This document shows positions 37,072 through 45,723 of a stretch of 48,701 bases of DNA, piece by piece; the first letter of the stretch is position 1; each line of letters begins with the position of its first letter. The notes beneath the pieces are model-generated. The model was not told where the DNA came from. It searched no databases and saw only the letters and a list, made by a program, of their open reading frames with translations. Location: positions 1 through 48,701 of the forward strand of contig JAABRA010000022.1 in NCBI GenBank assembly GCA_011391155.1. Reading direction: 5' to 3'. Source of the DNA: Burkholderiales bacterium. GTDB lineage: Bacteria > Pseudomonadota > Gammaproteobacteria > Burkholderiales > Burkholderiaceae_C. The position numbers and the translations under genes are program-made.

Positions 37072-37418
37072 GAAAACCAATGGCCATGGGCCTGGCAGGC
37101 CGTTTCCCCCCAGCGACTACTCCACAGAAGGGTCGAAAAAGCCGGCAGGAAGGGGAAACCGGCGCACAGGCTGATTTTTCGGTGGAACTCATTGATTTAT
37201 AAGGATTTATTTCTGCCTAATTTGTGACCACTCTGTCACATTCAAGATTTCATGCGGCCCGCCGACCGATTTCCGCCCGGTTCTTCACAAAGTTATCCAC
37301 AGAAATTGTGGATCACGATGGCGCCGGATTTGATGCCGGGCCACAACGCGCCGGCCCAGGGCGCTGGGCCATAATCCGGGTCTATGGCGAAAGCCAAACC
37401 ACCCGTGGAGAGACGCAT
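37072..37418. promoter_or_regulatory. 347-base divergent gap between xseA and exbB with two dyads
   Basis: No gene is supported here. TGTGAC-CACTCT-GTCACA at 37223-37240 is a perfect 18-base dyad; the half-sites are CRP-like but two bases further apart than the CRP consensus. At 37293-37313 a perfect DnaA box TTATCCACA faces TGTGGAT across five bases, giving ATCCACA-N5-TGTGGAT. An AT-rich stretch at 37190-37222 could hold a promoter. These may regulate the exbBD-lpxK operon. Confidence 0.5.
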
Positions 37419-38057
37419 TTGCTTTCGATCATACAAGCTGCAGGCTGGCCGATCTGGCCGCTGATTGCCTGCTCCATCCTGGCGCTGGCCCTCATCATCG
37501 AACGCTTCGTGAGCCTGAAGACCGCAAGCATTGCACCGCCCAAGCTGCTGGACGAAGCGCTGGCGGTATCGCGCAGCGGCGTGCCCTCGGGAGACGTCAT
37601 CACCCAGCTCGAAAAGAATTCGGCGCTGGGCGAAGTCCTGGCCAGCGGATTTCGGGCCCTCAATGCCAATCCGCGGTGCACCGAAGCCGATCTGCGGGCC
37701 AGCATGGAAGGTGCCGGCCGTACCGTGGCGCACCGGCTGGAGCGCTATCTGTCAGCCCTGGCCACCATTGCTTCCGCCGCTCCGTTGCTGGGGCTTCTGG
37801 GCACGGTGATCGGGATGATCGAGATCTTCGGCGCCCAGGCACCCACCGGCGGCGCCACGATGGGCGGGGCCAATCCGGTCCAGCTGGCGCACGGTATTTC
37901 AGTCGCGTTGTACAACACCGCCTTTGGCCTGATCGTGGCCATACCCTCGCTGATCTTCTGGCGCTACTTCCGGGCCCGGGTCGACGGCTACCTGCTGACG
38001 ATGGAACTGGCCTCCGAGCGTTTTGTCAGGCATCTCAGCAGCCTGCGCAACCGGTAG
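37419..38057 (+). CDS. exbB: MotA/TolQ/ExbB-family proton channel protein
   Basis: A 212-residue inner-membrane protein that with ExbD uses the proton gradient to energise TonB-dependent import. The start is TTG 37419, behind GGAGAG; it places the first hydrophobic helix (G-W-P-I-W-P-L-I-A-C-S-I-L-A-L-A-L-I-I) at the N-terminus. The channel helices are A-P-L-L-G-L-L-G-T-V-I-G-M and G-I-S-V-A-L-Y-N-T-A-F-G-L-I-V-A-I-P. It is six bases from exbD. A TolQ role cannot be excluded from sequence alone, but no tolA/tolB genes are near. Confidence 0.9.
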   Translation: MLSIIQAAGWPIWPLIACSILALALIIERFVSLKTASIAPPKLLDEALAVSRSGVPSGDVITQLEKNSALGEVLASGFRALNANPRCTEADLRASMEGAGRTVAHRLERYLSALATIASAAPLLGLLGTVIGMIEIFGAQAPTGGATMGGANPVQLAHGISVALYNTAFGLIVAIPSLIFWRYFRARVDGYLLTMELASERFVRHLSSLRNR

Positions 38058-38063
38058 CCGACC

Positions 38064-38492
38064 ATGAATTTCCGCCATCGGACCCGGGAAGAACCGGAAA
38101 TCAACCTGATTCCGTTCATTGACGTGCTGCTGGTGGTGCTGATCTTCCTGATGCTCACCACGACCTACAGCAAATTCACGGAAATGCAGTTGCGCCTGCC
38201 GGTAGCCGATGCCCAGGCCCAGCGCGACTACCCGAAAGAGGTGATCGTGGCGGTCAGCGCAGACGGCCGCTACATGGTCAACAAGGTGCCGGTCGAGGGG
38301 CGCAGCGTGGCAGCGGTGGCCGCTGCGCTGGGCGACGCCGCCCGGGGGGGCACAGACAACGTGGTCATCATCAGCGCCGACGCCAGCGCCGCGCACCAGA
38401 GCGTGATCACCGTGATGGAGGCGGCTCGGCGATCGGGCCTGTCGCAGATCACGTTTGCGACCCAGTCGACGGCGCAGGCCGGCGGCCAATAG
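38064..38492 (+). CDS. exbD: Biopolymer transport protein ExbD/TolR family
   Basis: A 142-residue protein with one N-terminal membrane helix containing the proton-carrying Asp20 in [17 protein letters not shown] and a periplasmic domain. It forms the motor complex with ExbB, encoded six bases upstream. lpxK starts 22 bases downstream, an operon arrangement common in betaproteobacteria. Confidence 0.93.
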   Translation: MNFRHRTREEPEINLIPFIDVLLVVLIFLMLTTTYSKFTEMQLRLPVADAQAQRDYPKEVIVAVSADGRYMVNKVPVEGRSVAAVAAALGDAARGGTDNVVIISADASAAHQSVITVMEAARRSGLSQITFATQSTAQAGGQ

Positions 38493-38514
38493 GCCTTCGG
38501 GCGCCCGCCCACCC

Positions 38515-39549
38515 ATGCCCGGTTCACGCCCGCCCTCGTTGCGGCAGCGGCTGCAGCAGGCGTGGCTGAGCCGCGGCCCGGTCACCTGGCTGCTCTGGCC
38601 GGTTTCCTGGTTCCTGCGCGGCCTGGTGGCCGCCCGGCGCGCCGGGTACCGCTGGGGCCTCCTGCGGTCTGAGCATCCCGGGGTTCCGGTGATCGTGATC
38701 GGCAATGTCGTCGCCGGTGGCGCGGGCAAGACGCCCACCGTCATCGCCCTAGTGCAGCATCTGCGGGCGCGCGGTCTGCATCCGGGCGTGGTTTCACGGG
38801 GCTATGGACGCAGTGGCGAAGATTGCGTCGAAGTCCTGGCGGACACCGACGCCCGCCTCGCCGGCGACGAACCCCTGCTGGTGCGCCGCGCCACCGGCGC
38901 CCCGGTCTTCGTGGCCGCGCGCCGCATCCAGGCGGCCCGGGCACTGCGGGACCGCTATCCGGACACCGACGTGATCGTCTGCGATGACGGCCTGCAGCAC
39001 CTGGCGCTGCAGCGCGATATCGAGATCTGCGTGTTTGACGAGCGCGGCGCCGGCAACGGATTTCTGCTGCCCGCCGGCCCGCTGCGCGAACCCTGGCCGC
39101 GCGAGGTCGACATCGTGCTGAACACCTTTTCACCCGACAAGTCCCGCCCCGGCGTCGCCGGCTTCACCGCCCGGCGGGTTCTGGCCGATTACGCCGTGCG
39201 CGCTGACGGTCGCCGGATGGCACTGGACGGTCTGCGCGGGCGCCGCCTGCTGGCGCTGGCCGGCATCGCGCGGCCTCAGGCCTTTTTCGAGATGCTTCGC
39301 ACCCGCGGACTGACGCTGGACGCGACCGAGGCCTTGCCAGATCACTATTCCTTTGATAGCTGGAAGCGACCAACTGACGCTGGGATGGAGCTTGTTTGCA
39401 CTGAAAAAGACGCTTTCAAGCTGTGGGTGGCGCACCCCGACGCCTGGGCGGTGCCGCTGGTCCTGACGCCCGAACCTGGTTTTTTCAAGGCGCTCGATGA
39501 GCGGCTGGACGCGAAGCTATCATCGCGGCATGGACACCAAACTTCTTGA
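38515..39549 (+). CDS. lpxK: Tetraacyldisaccharide 4'-kinase
   Basis: A 344-residue membrane-associated kinase that phosphorylates the 4' position of the lipid A disaccharide. Walker A is [13 protein letters not shown] at about 65-77, with the preceding hydrophobic membrane-binding helix and later D-D-G-L-Q-H and [12 protein letters not shown] 38515 is chosen to fit the family N-terminus. Bases 39352-39398, coding for [15 protein letters not shown], match the dispersed repeat, yet the protein length is normal. The end overlaps the next gene by 20 bases. Confidence 0.95.
   Translation: MPGSRPPSLRQRLQQAWLSRGPVTWLLWPVSWFLRGLVAARRAGYRWGLLRSEHPGVPVIVIGNVVAGGAGKTPTVIALVQHLRARGLHPGVVSRGYGRSGEDCVEVLADTDARLAGDEPLLVRRATGAPVFVAARRIQAARALRDRYPDTDVIVCDDGLQHLALQRDIEICVFDERGAGNGFLLPAGPLREPWPREVDIVLNTFSPDKSRPGVAGFTARRVLADYAVRADGRRMALDGLRGRRLLALAGIARPQAFFEMLRTRGLTLDATEALPDHYSFDSWKRPTDAGMELVCTEKDAFKLWVAHPDAWAVPLVLTPEPGFFKALDERLDAKLSSRHGHQTS
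39352..39398 (+). repeat. Dispersed 47-base repeat, copy 5 (inside lpxK)
   Basis: TTTGATAGCTGG, GACC at 39368 and ACTGACGCTGGGATGGAGC then TTGTTTG. It is 34/47 identical to the copy at 28353. It lies in frame in a conserved part of LpxK and is AT-richer than the surrounding codons. Confidence 0.6.
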
Positions 39550-39736
39550 ACTGCTGGTCTGCCCCGTGACCAAGGGGCCGCTGGAATTTGACCGCGAGAA
39601 GCAGGAACTGCTTTCGCGCAGCGCGCGGTTGGCCTACCCGGTGCGGGATGGCATTCCCGTGATGCTCGAAAGCGAAGCCCGCACCCTGAGCGATGAAGAG
39701 CTCGATGCCTTGCCGCCCCGCACGCCGCTGGTCTGA
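39530..39736 (+). CDS. Trm112-family small protein
   Basis: A 68-residue protein of the Trm112/YcaR family, with [14 protein letters not shown] near the start and [12 protein letters not shown] in the middle. Only one of the usual zinc cysteines (C11) is obvious. Eukaryotic Trm112 activates methyltransferases; the bacterial relatives sit between lpxK and kdsB with no settled function. The start at ATG 39530 lies inside the end of lpxK, which suggests coupling. Confidence 0.92.
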   Translation: MDTKLLELLVCPVTKGPLEFDREKQELLSRSARLAYPVRDGIPVMLESEARTLSDEELDALPPRTPLV

Positions 39737-39744
39737 AATCCGGC

Positions 39745-40548
39745 ATGAATCCGCCAGACGCGACACCGGCTGATGCCCCCCGCGGCCAGCCCTCGCCCTT
39801 CACGGTCCTGATACCGGCGCGCCTGGCGTCGACCCGCCTGCCCGACAAGCCGCTGGCCGATCTGGGCGGCGCGCCCATGGTGGTGCGGGTGGCCCAGCGC
39901 GCCCTGCAGAGTAGCGCCACCCGCTGCGTGGTGGCTGCCGACAGCCCGGCCATCGTCAGCGCGTGCCGGCAGCACGGCATTGAGGCGGTGCTGACCCGGG
40001 CCGATCATGCATCAGGCAGCGACCGCCTGGCCGAAGCCTGTGAACAGCTCAACCTGGCTGGCGACGCGATCGTGGTGAACGTCCAGGGCGACGAGCCGCT
40101 GATCGAACCCTCATTGATCGACGCCGTGGCACGCCTCCTGGCGCGCCGGCCCGACGCCAGCATGAGCACCGCCGCGCACCCGATCCACAGCGTTGCCGAT
40201 TTCACCAATCCCAATGTGGTGAAAGTGGTGCTGGACGCGCGTCAGTTCGCCCTGTATTTCAGCCGGGCGCCCATTCCGTGGTGGCGCGACGGTTTTGCCC
40301 ACGGTGTTGGCACCCTGCCGCAGCCTGGACCCCTGCGCCATGTGGGCATCTACGGCTACCGCGCGGGCTTCCTGCGGCGATTCCCCGGACTGTCCCAGGC
40401 TCCCGTGGAAGTGGGTGAAGCCCTGGAGCAACTGCGCGCCTTGTGGCATGGTTACCGCATCGCCGTCCACGTGACGGAACACGCCCCCGGCCCTGGGGTA
40501 GACACCCCGGAGGACTTGGCGCGCGTGCGCCGGCTTTTCACCGCGTGA
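39745..40548 (+). CDS. kdsB: 3-deoxy-manno-octulosonate cytidylyltransferase
   Basis: A 267-residue enzyme that activates KDO with CTP for lipopolysaccharide core synthesis. It begins with the nucleotide-binding [17 protein letters not shown] motif after a short Pro-rich extension, and contains N-V-Q-G-D-E-P-L-I and Y-F-S-R-A-P-I-P with the conserved catalytic pocket residues, and H-V-G-I-Y-G-Y-R. It is the third LPS-related gene of this operon after lpxK. A 146-base gap separates it from adk. Confidence 0.96.
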   Translation: MNPPDATPADAPRGQPSPFTVLIPARLASTRLPDKPLADLGGAPMVVRVAQRALQSSATRCVVAADSPAIVSACRQHGIEAVLTRADHASGSDRLAEACEQLNLAGDAIVVNVQGDEPLIEPSLIDAVARLLARRPDASMSTAAHPIHSVADFTNPNVVKVVLDARQFALYFSRAPIPWWRDGFAHGVGTLPQPGPLRHVGIYGYRAGFLRRFPGLSQAPVEVGEALEQLRALWHGYRIAVHVTEHAPGPGVDTPEDLARVRRLFTA

Positions 40549-40670
40549 AACGCATGGCGCACCCCGCCGGGTAAAGGGGCGCCGTAAGCCCGGCGGAACC
40601 TTGCGCGTGATATTCTCCCGGCCAACATTCATGGCGTTTCGGTGCCTGGCCGCGCTGGCCGTGCCACTGA

Positions 40671-41351
<681 letters not shown>

Positions 41352-41370
41352 GACACCCGGCATCGGCTTC

Positions 41371-41396
41371 AAAAAGGGCCCTGACGGGCCTTTTTT
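41371..41396 (+). terminator. Terminator downstream of adk
   Basis: AAAAAGGGCCC pairs with GGGCCTTTTTT around a TGAC loop, with one G-T pair, and continues into a T-rich stretch. It also lies just past the stop of the convergent gene at 41400 and could act in both directions. Confidence 0.85.
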
Positions 41397-41399
41397 GTT

Positions 41400-41879
41400 T
41401 CACGCCGGGCTGGAGCGCAGTCCGTAAGCCTTGCCGCCAACGAACAGGTATTCGACTCGCAGGATCGGCTCGCCCTTTTCCTCCTTGAAGATGAATCCCA
41501 CCACTGCAATGGCGTCGCCCACCTTGATCTCGGGCACGCTCCAGGCATTCATGCGCGTCAGCGGCGCCAGTTCGATCTCCCATTGGCGGTCCTTGCGGTT
41601 GGGCACCACGGCCCGGGCGAGCAAGGCCTTGCCATCCACCGGCGCAGCCTGCGCGGGAAGGGCACGTCGAGCCAGGTCGGCTGGCACTGTAAGCCCGGCG
41701 GGCACTTCAAGCGCGAGTTCGGCATGCGGGTTCAGCCACCTGGACCGGGTGACCTTGCCTTCCAGGTAAATCGGCCGGTCCTGGTCGAAACTGCTCCAGC
41801 CATGATGGGCCAGCGCCAGCAGGGGCATGCCAAGCGCGGGCGCAGCCAGCGCGGCGAGCCCGAATTCACGTCGATTCAT
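41400..41879 (-). CDS. Tat-exported DUF6152-like protein
   Basis: A 159-residue protein. The N-terminus M-N-R-R-E-F-G-L-A-A-L with a hydrophobic stretch ending in A-L-A looks like a twin-arginine signal peptide. The mature part opens with H-H-G-W-S-S-F-D, then L-E-G-K-V-T-R-S-R-W-L-N-P-H, the pattern of DUF6152 proteins, which are periplasmic beta-rich domains of unknown role. The paired His could bind metal. It is 12 bases downstream of a membrane protein gene and likely shares its transcript. Confidence 0.85.
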   Translation of the reverse strand: MNRREFGLAALAAPALGMPLLALAHHGWSSFDQDRPIYLEGKVTRSRWLNPHAELALEVPAGLTVPADLARRALPAQAAPVDGKALLARAVVPNRKDRQWEIELAPLTRMNAWSVPEIKVGDAIAVVGFIFKEEKGEPILRVEYLFVGGKAYGLRSSPA

Positions 41880-41891
41880 GTTGACTCCATT

Positions 41892-42314
41892 TCAAACGTA
41901 GGCGATCCAGCGCCCCAGCGCGATGACGGCAACCCAGATCACGGTGGACACCACCATGAGCGTGCGGGCGGCAAGGTCCATCTTGTCGAGCGACCGGCGC
42001 GCATGGAACAGGGCAGCATTGGAACCTGCGGCGAATAGCAACAGCATCTTCAGGGTAAAAGCGCGGTTGGCCAGCAGATCCCCCGGCTGGGTCGCAAACA
42101 TGAGGGTGCCCGACACCGCTGCCAGCGCGAAGCCGATAGCCACCAGGGTCAGACTCAGGCGCGCCAGTTCCGGCACCGGTAGCGCGGAACCCCGCCCAAA
42201 TACCCGCAGTTCCAGCAGGACCAGATTGCCGAGCAGAAGCCCCACGCCGATCAGGTGCATCACCTCCAGGGCCGGATAGGCCCAGGGCCAGGAAAACGCA
42301 ACACCGGCAAACAT
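41892..42314 (-). CDS. Four-helix integral membrane protein of unknown function
   Basis: A 140-residue protein with four predicted membrane helices (about 7-35, 50-72, 84-98 and 116-136). The first holds P-A-L-E-V-M-H-L-I-G-V-G-L-L-L-G-N and there are further His residues (F-H-A-R-R), so heme or metal binding is conceivable. I do not recognise the family with certainty; it resembles small uncharacterised DUF families found beside DUF6152 proteins. It lies four bases after ansA and 12 before the DUF6152 gene, so the three probably form an operon. Confidence 0.8.
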   Translation of the reverse strand: MFAGVAFSWPWAYPALEVMHLIGVGLLLGNLVLLELRVFGRGSALPVPELARLSLTLVAIGFALAAVSGTLMFATQPGDLLANRAFTLKMLLLFAAGSNAALFHARRSLDKMDLAARTLMVVSTVIWVAVIALGRWIAYV

Positions 42315-42318
42315 TCAC

Positions 42319-43308
42319 TCAGGCCGTGCCCGCCGACTGGCCAGCCCGCAGTGCCAGCACCAACGCCACGCGCGCCTTGACCGGGCTCAGGCCGTTCGAA
42401 TCAGGGAGGGTGTCGCCGACTTTGGGCAGGACACGACCCTGGGCGCATCGGGTCGCCCGGAGCACCTTCACGCCCGCTGCCTGGGCACGCATCAGGGCGG
42501 TTTCAAGATCCTGGTGCAGGCTGCCATTGCCCGTGCACGCCGCCACCAGGCCCTGCACCCCATCCCTGACCAGAAGATCAACCATCGCGCCGCTGGCGCC
42601 GGCGTAATTCATGACGATTTCAACGCGTGGCCACGGGGTCGTGGATACTATGTTTTTAATAGCATCAAGAGACCATTTCATGCTGGGTATAGCCTCTTTT
42701 CGATCATTTTTTACCCAGCGGACCGTGTTTTCTTCCACATAGCCCAGGGGGCCGGCGTCGCCGGACGTGAAGGCATCGAGGCGGTAGGGGTGGTCTTTCT
42801 GGACATCGCGCGCACTGTGGACCACCCCGGCGCACACCGCGACGACGCCTTGTGCACCGGGATCCAGTGCAACGGCAATGGCATCCAGAATGTTCTGCGG
42901 CCCATCCGGCGTCAGCGCCGTCGCCGGACGCATCGCACAGGTCAGGACCACCGGCTTGTCCGGCTGCAAGACGGTCTGGAGGAACCACGCCGTCTCCTCC
43001 AGCGTATCGGTCCCGTGGGTGATGACGATGCCTTGCACCGCGGCGTCCGAAAGCCAGTGCGCGCATCGCAGCGCGAGGTCTTGCCACACCGCAAAGCTCA
43101 TGTCCTTGCTGTCCACCTGAGCGACCTGCTCGGTCACCAGGGCACGCCCGGCCAACACGACCGGCAAGGTCTGCACAGCCTCCAGCAACTGCTCCACACC
43201 CACCTGCGCGGCGCTGTAGCCAATGTTATCCCCGGCTCGGGCCGCAGTTCCAGCAATGGTGCCGCCGAGTCCCAAAACCACAATCTTCGAACTGCCGGGC
43301 TGTGCCAT
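42319..43308 (-). CDS. ansA: L-asparaginase (type I-like, cytoplasmic)
   Basis: A 329-residue asparaginase hydrolysing asparagine to aspartate and ammonia. The catalytic threonines are T17 in G-L-G-G-T-I-A-G-T and that in I-T-H-G-T-D-T-L-E-E-T-A; C-A-M-R-P and N-Y-A-G-A-S-G-A are also typical. No signal peptide is present, so it is likely cytoplasmic. ATG 43308 is preferred to TTG 43317. Bases 42655-42701 are AT-rich and match the dispersed repeat in antisense. It is divergent from lexA, with a LexA box in the shared gap. Confidence 0.93.
   Translation of the reverse strand: MAQPGSSKIVVLGLGGTIAGTAARAGDNIGYSAAQVGVEQLLEAVQTLPVVLAGRALVTEQVAQVDSKDMSFAVWQDLALRCAHWLSDAAVQGIVITHGTDTLEETAWFLQTVLQPDKPVVLTCAMRPATALTPDGPQNILDAIAVALDPGAQGVVAVCAGVVHSARDVQKDHPYRLDAFTSGDAGPLGYVEENTVRWVKNDRKEAIPSMKWSLDAIKNIVSTTPWPRVEIVMNYAGASGAMVDLLVRDGVQGLVAACTGNGSLHQDLETALMRAQAAGVKVLRATRCAQGRVLPKVGDTLPDSNGLSPVKARVALVLALRAGQSAGTA
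42655..42701 (+). repeat. Dispersed 47-base repeat, copy 6 (inside ansA, antisense)
   Basis: TTTAATAGC, GACC at 42671 and CATGCTGGG then TATAGCC and TTTTC; a one-base shift is needed after GCTGGG. It lies antisense in ansA over codons for about K-N-D-R-K-E-A-I-P-S-M-K-W-S-L-D-A-I-K, which are unusually AT-rich for this genome. Confidence 0.5.
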
Positions 43309-43345
43309 GACTTGCAAACTTTCAAAAACTGGTTAAAAATACAGC

Positions 43346-43365
43346 TACTGTTGATTCAGACAGTA
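43346..43365. promoter_or_regulatory. LexA box (SOS operator)
   Basis: CTGT-TGATTCAG-ACAG at 43348-43363, extended to TACTGT...ACAGTA, is a perfect SOS box of the CTGT-N8-ACAG type. It stands 33 bases before the lexA start and 38 bases from the ansA start on the other strand, so lexA is autoregulated and ansA may be exposed to the same control. Confidence 0.92.
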
Positions 43366-43397
43366 CATCGTAACCGGCACGACCCCAAGGAGTTGCC

Positions 43398-44084
43398 ATG
43401 ATCGACATGTCACCGTTTCCCGCCAAGCTCACTGCCCGTCAGCAGCAGATTCTGGACCTGATCCAGAGCGCCATCGCCCGCACCGGCGCGCCGCCCACGC
43501 GCGCTGAAATTGCCACGGAGCTGGGTTTTAAATCTGCCAATGCCGCCGAGGAGCACCTCCAGGCCCTCGCCCGAAAAGGCGTGATTGAACTGGTCAGCGG
43601 CACGTCTCGTGGCATCCGCTTGAAAAGTGATGCCCTGCGGTCCATCAACGAGTCGCGCATGAAGCAGTTTTCGCTGCCGCTGCCCAGCCTGGCCCAGTTG
43701 GCACTGCCCCTGATCGGGCGCGTTGCCGCCGGCTCCCCGATTCTCGCGCAGGAACACGTGGACCAGACTTATTACGTCGAAAACAGCCTGTTTCAGCGCA
43801 AGCCCGACTATCTGCTCAAGGTGCGCGGCATGTCGATGCGCGACGCCGGCATCATGGACGGCGACCTGCTGGCCGTACAGGCCACCAAGGACGCCAAGAA
43901 CGGCCAGATCGTCGTCGCCCGCCTGGGTGATGAGGTGACGGTCAAGCGCTTCCGGCGCAACAAGCACCTGATCGAACTCCACGCCGAAAACCCGGACTAC
44001 CCCACCATCGTGGTCGAACCGGGCGAAGCCTTCGAGATTGAAGGGCTGGCGGTTGGCTTGATCCGCAACACGATGTTGATGTGA
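43398..44084 (+). CDS. lexA: SOS repressor LexA
   Basis: A 228-residue repressor/self-protease. The N-terminal winged helix (about 1-75) recognises SOS boxes; the cleavage site is A111-G112 in V-A-A-G-S-P-I; the catalytic dyad is S146 (G-M-S-M-R-D-A-G) and K183 (V-T-V-K-R-F). AAGGAG stands five to six bases before the ATG. The length is slightly above the E. coli protein, the linker being longer. Its promoter carries a perfect LexA box. Confidence 0.98.
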   Translation: MIDMSPFPAKLTARQQQILDLIQSAIARTGAPPTRAEIATELGFKSANAAEEHLQALARKGVIELVSGTSRGIRLKSDALRSINESRMKQFSLPLPSLAQLALPLIGRVAAGSPILAQEHVDQTYYVENSLFQRKPDYLLKVRGMSMRDAGIMDGDLLAVQATKDAKNGQIVVARLGDEVTVKRFRRNKHLIELHAENPDYPTIVVEPGEAFEIEGLAVGLIRNTMLM

Positions 44085-44216
44085 TCGCCGCCAATTGAGC
44101 CCTCGCGCGGCAGCAGGTGGCGGGCGTTTGGCAGCATGGTGTTGCCATAACCCTGTTGCGGCGCGTCTTCCTGCAATCCTGCCTGTGTTCGACCTCCAAC
44201 GCCTGAAAGGTTTCAC

Positions 44217-44582
44217 ATGGGAATCGCCCTTTTCACCCTCTCGTCGCTTCTAGCCCCCCTGCAGGGGCTGTTAACCCGGCTGATGCCGGCCAATAACCGG
44301 CCTGCCAAATGCAGGCACCCTGGGTCGCCACACCCTGCTGCGTCAGTCTGCCGTGCAACGCCGTGGACACCGCAAAGTTCCGAAACATCCGCCTGTCCGG
44401 CGCGGGTGTTGTCGAGGACGGAATGCAGCGTCAGATCCCGAAAGATCCCTGCACTGCGCGTCGTGCGCATGATCGATGCAGGCATTCCAGCCGGCAGCAC
44501 GGGTCGCATGAAAATCTCCGGCCGCATGGCTGACGTTTGCGCTGAACTGGATCGATTGGCGGCGCTGGAAGCCACAAGCTAG
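44217..44582 (+). CDS. Small hypothetical protein with conserved-looking C-terminus
   Basis: A 121-residue frame with AAAGG seven bases before ATG 44217. The N-terminus (M-G-I-A-L-F-T-L-S-S-L-L-A-P-L-Q-G-L-L-T-R-L-M) is an amphipathic/hydrophobic segment, and the C-terminus (M-K-I-S-G-R-M-A-D-V-C-A-E-L-D-R-L-A-A-L-E-A) looks like a short helical motif found in small Burkholderiales proteins of unknown function. The middle (about 35-85) is rich in Pro, Ser, Arg and Cys and reads like non-coding sequence; a frameshift or degraded middle is possible. No function can be assigned. Confidence 0.5.
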   Translation: MGIALFTLSSLLAPLQGLLTRLMPANNRPAKCRHPGSPHPAASVCRATPWTPQSSETSACPARVLSRTECSVRSRKIPALRVVRMIDAGIPAGSTGRMKISGRMADVCAELDRLAALEATS

Positions 44583-44714
44583 CTTTCGCGGATTGACCTT
44601 GCGCACCGCATCAGTGCGCCGCACCGTGGCTATTTGCCCCCTCAGTCCCGATCCGGCGCACTGAGACCGGGCCACACCCGGACTTCCCCGCTTGCCAGAA
44701 GGCACAATGGCGGG

Positions 44715-45722
44715 ATGAACATTGTGATTCTCGACGACTACCAGGACGCGGTGCGCAAACTGGACTGCGCCACCCGGCTGGACGCTTTTCCTGCCAAGGT
44801 CTATACCAATACCGTCAAGGGTATCGGGCAATTGTCCATAAGGCTCAAAGACGCCGACGTGATCGTGCTGATCCGTGAACGCACCCACATCACCCGCCAG
44901 CTGGTTGAAAAGCTGCCCCGGCTCAAACTGGTTGTCCAGACCGGGCGGATCGGCAGCCACATCGATGTGCCCGCCTGCACCGAGCGCGGCATTGCCGTTG
45001 CCGAGGGAACAGGATCGCCAGTAGCCCCGGCCGAACTGACCTGGGCGCTCATCATGGCCGCCATGCGGCGACTGCCCCAGTACATCGGCAACCTGAAACA
45101 TGGCGCCTGGCAGCAATCCGGCCTGAAATCAGCCTCCATGCCGCCAAACTTTTCCCTCGGTACCGTGCTGAAAGGCAAGACCCTGGGCATCTGGGGCTAC
45201 GGCAAGGTCGGGCAGCTCGTGGCCGGGTATGGCACCGCCTTCGGCATGCATGTGATGATCTGGGGCAGCGAGGCTTCACGCGCGAAAGCGGCCGGGGACG
45301 GTTTTGTCCCGGCGGCCACGCGTGAAGCTTTTTTTGAGCAATCGGATGTGTTGTCTCTGCATTTGCGGTTGCACGAGGCAACCCAGGGCATCGTGAATCT
45401 GGACGATCTCTCGCGGATGAAGCCAACAGCCCTTTTCGTGAACACCTCGCGCGCGGAATTGATACAGCCCGACGTCCTGATCAGCGCACTCAACCGGGGT
45501 CGCCCGGGACTGGCGGCCGTGGACGTGTTCGAGACCGAGCCCGTTTTGCAGGGCCATGCACTGCTGCGACTGGAGAGCTGCATTTGCACCCCCCATATCG
45601 GCTACGTCGAACGCGACAACTATGAAATGTATTTCGGTGCGGCCTTTGACAACGTCGTGAACTTCATCCGGGGAACACCCACCAACATCGTCAATCCGGG
45701 CGCATTGCAGGTCAGGCGCTGA
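44715..45722 (+). CDS. D-2-hydroxyacid dehydrogenase family protein
   Basis: A 335-residue NAD(P)-dependent dehydrogenase of the D-isomer-specific family. The Rossmann motif G-I-W-G-Y-G-K-V-G-Q is at about 159-168; the catalytic set is Arg in N-T-S-R-A-E-L, Glu in D-V-F-E-T-E-P-V and His in T-P-H-I-G-Y-V. ATG 44715 begins the conserved M-N-I-V-I-L-D-D-Y-Q. The substrate is unknown (phosphoglycerate or another 2-hydroxy acid). The next gene, an MFS transporter, starts two bases after the stop, so the pair may import and process one compound. Confidence 0.92.
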   Translation: MNIVILDDYQDAVRKLDCATRLDAFPAKVYTNTVKGIGQLSIRLKDADVIVLIRERTHITRQLVEKLPRLKLVVQTGRIGSHIDVPACTERGIAVAEGTGSPVAPAELTWALIMAAMRRLPQYIGNLKHGAWQQSGLKSASMPPNFSLGTVLKGKTLGIWGYGKVGQLVAGYGTAFGMHVMIWGSEASRAKAAGDGFVPAATREAFFEQSDVLSLHLRLHEATQGIVNLDDLSRMKPTALFVNTSRAELIQPDVLISALNRGRPGLAAVDVFETEPVLQGHALLRLESCICTPHIGYVERDNYEMYFGAAFDNVVNFIRGTPTNIVNPGALQVRR

Positions 45723-45723
45723 C

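Noticed and set aside
37293-37315. DnaA-box pair as the chromosomal origin
   Set aside because: Only two boxes, no AT-rich unwinding region with repeated boxes, and no dnaA, dnaN or gyrB nearby.
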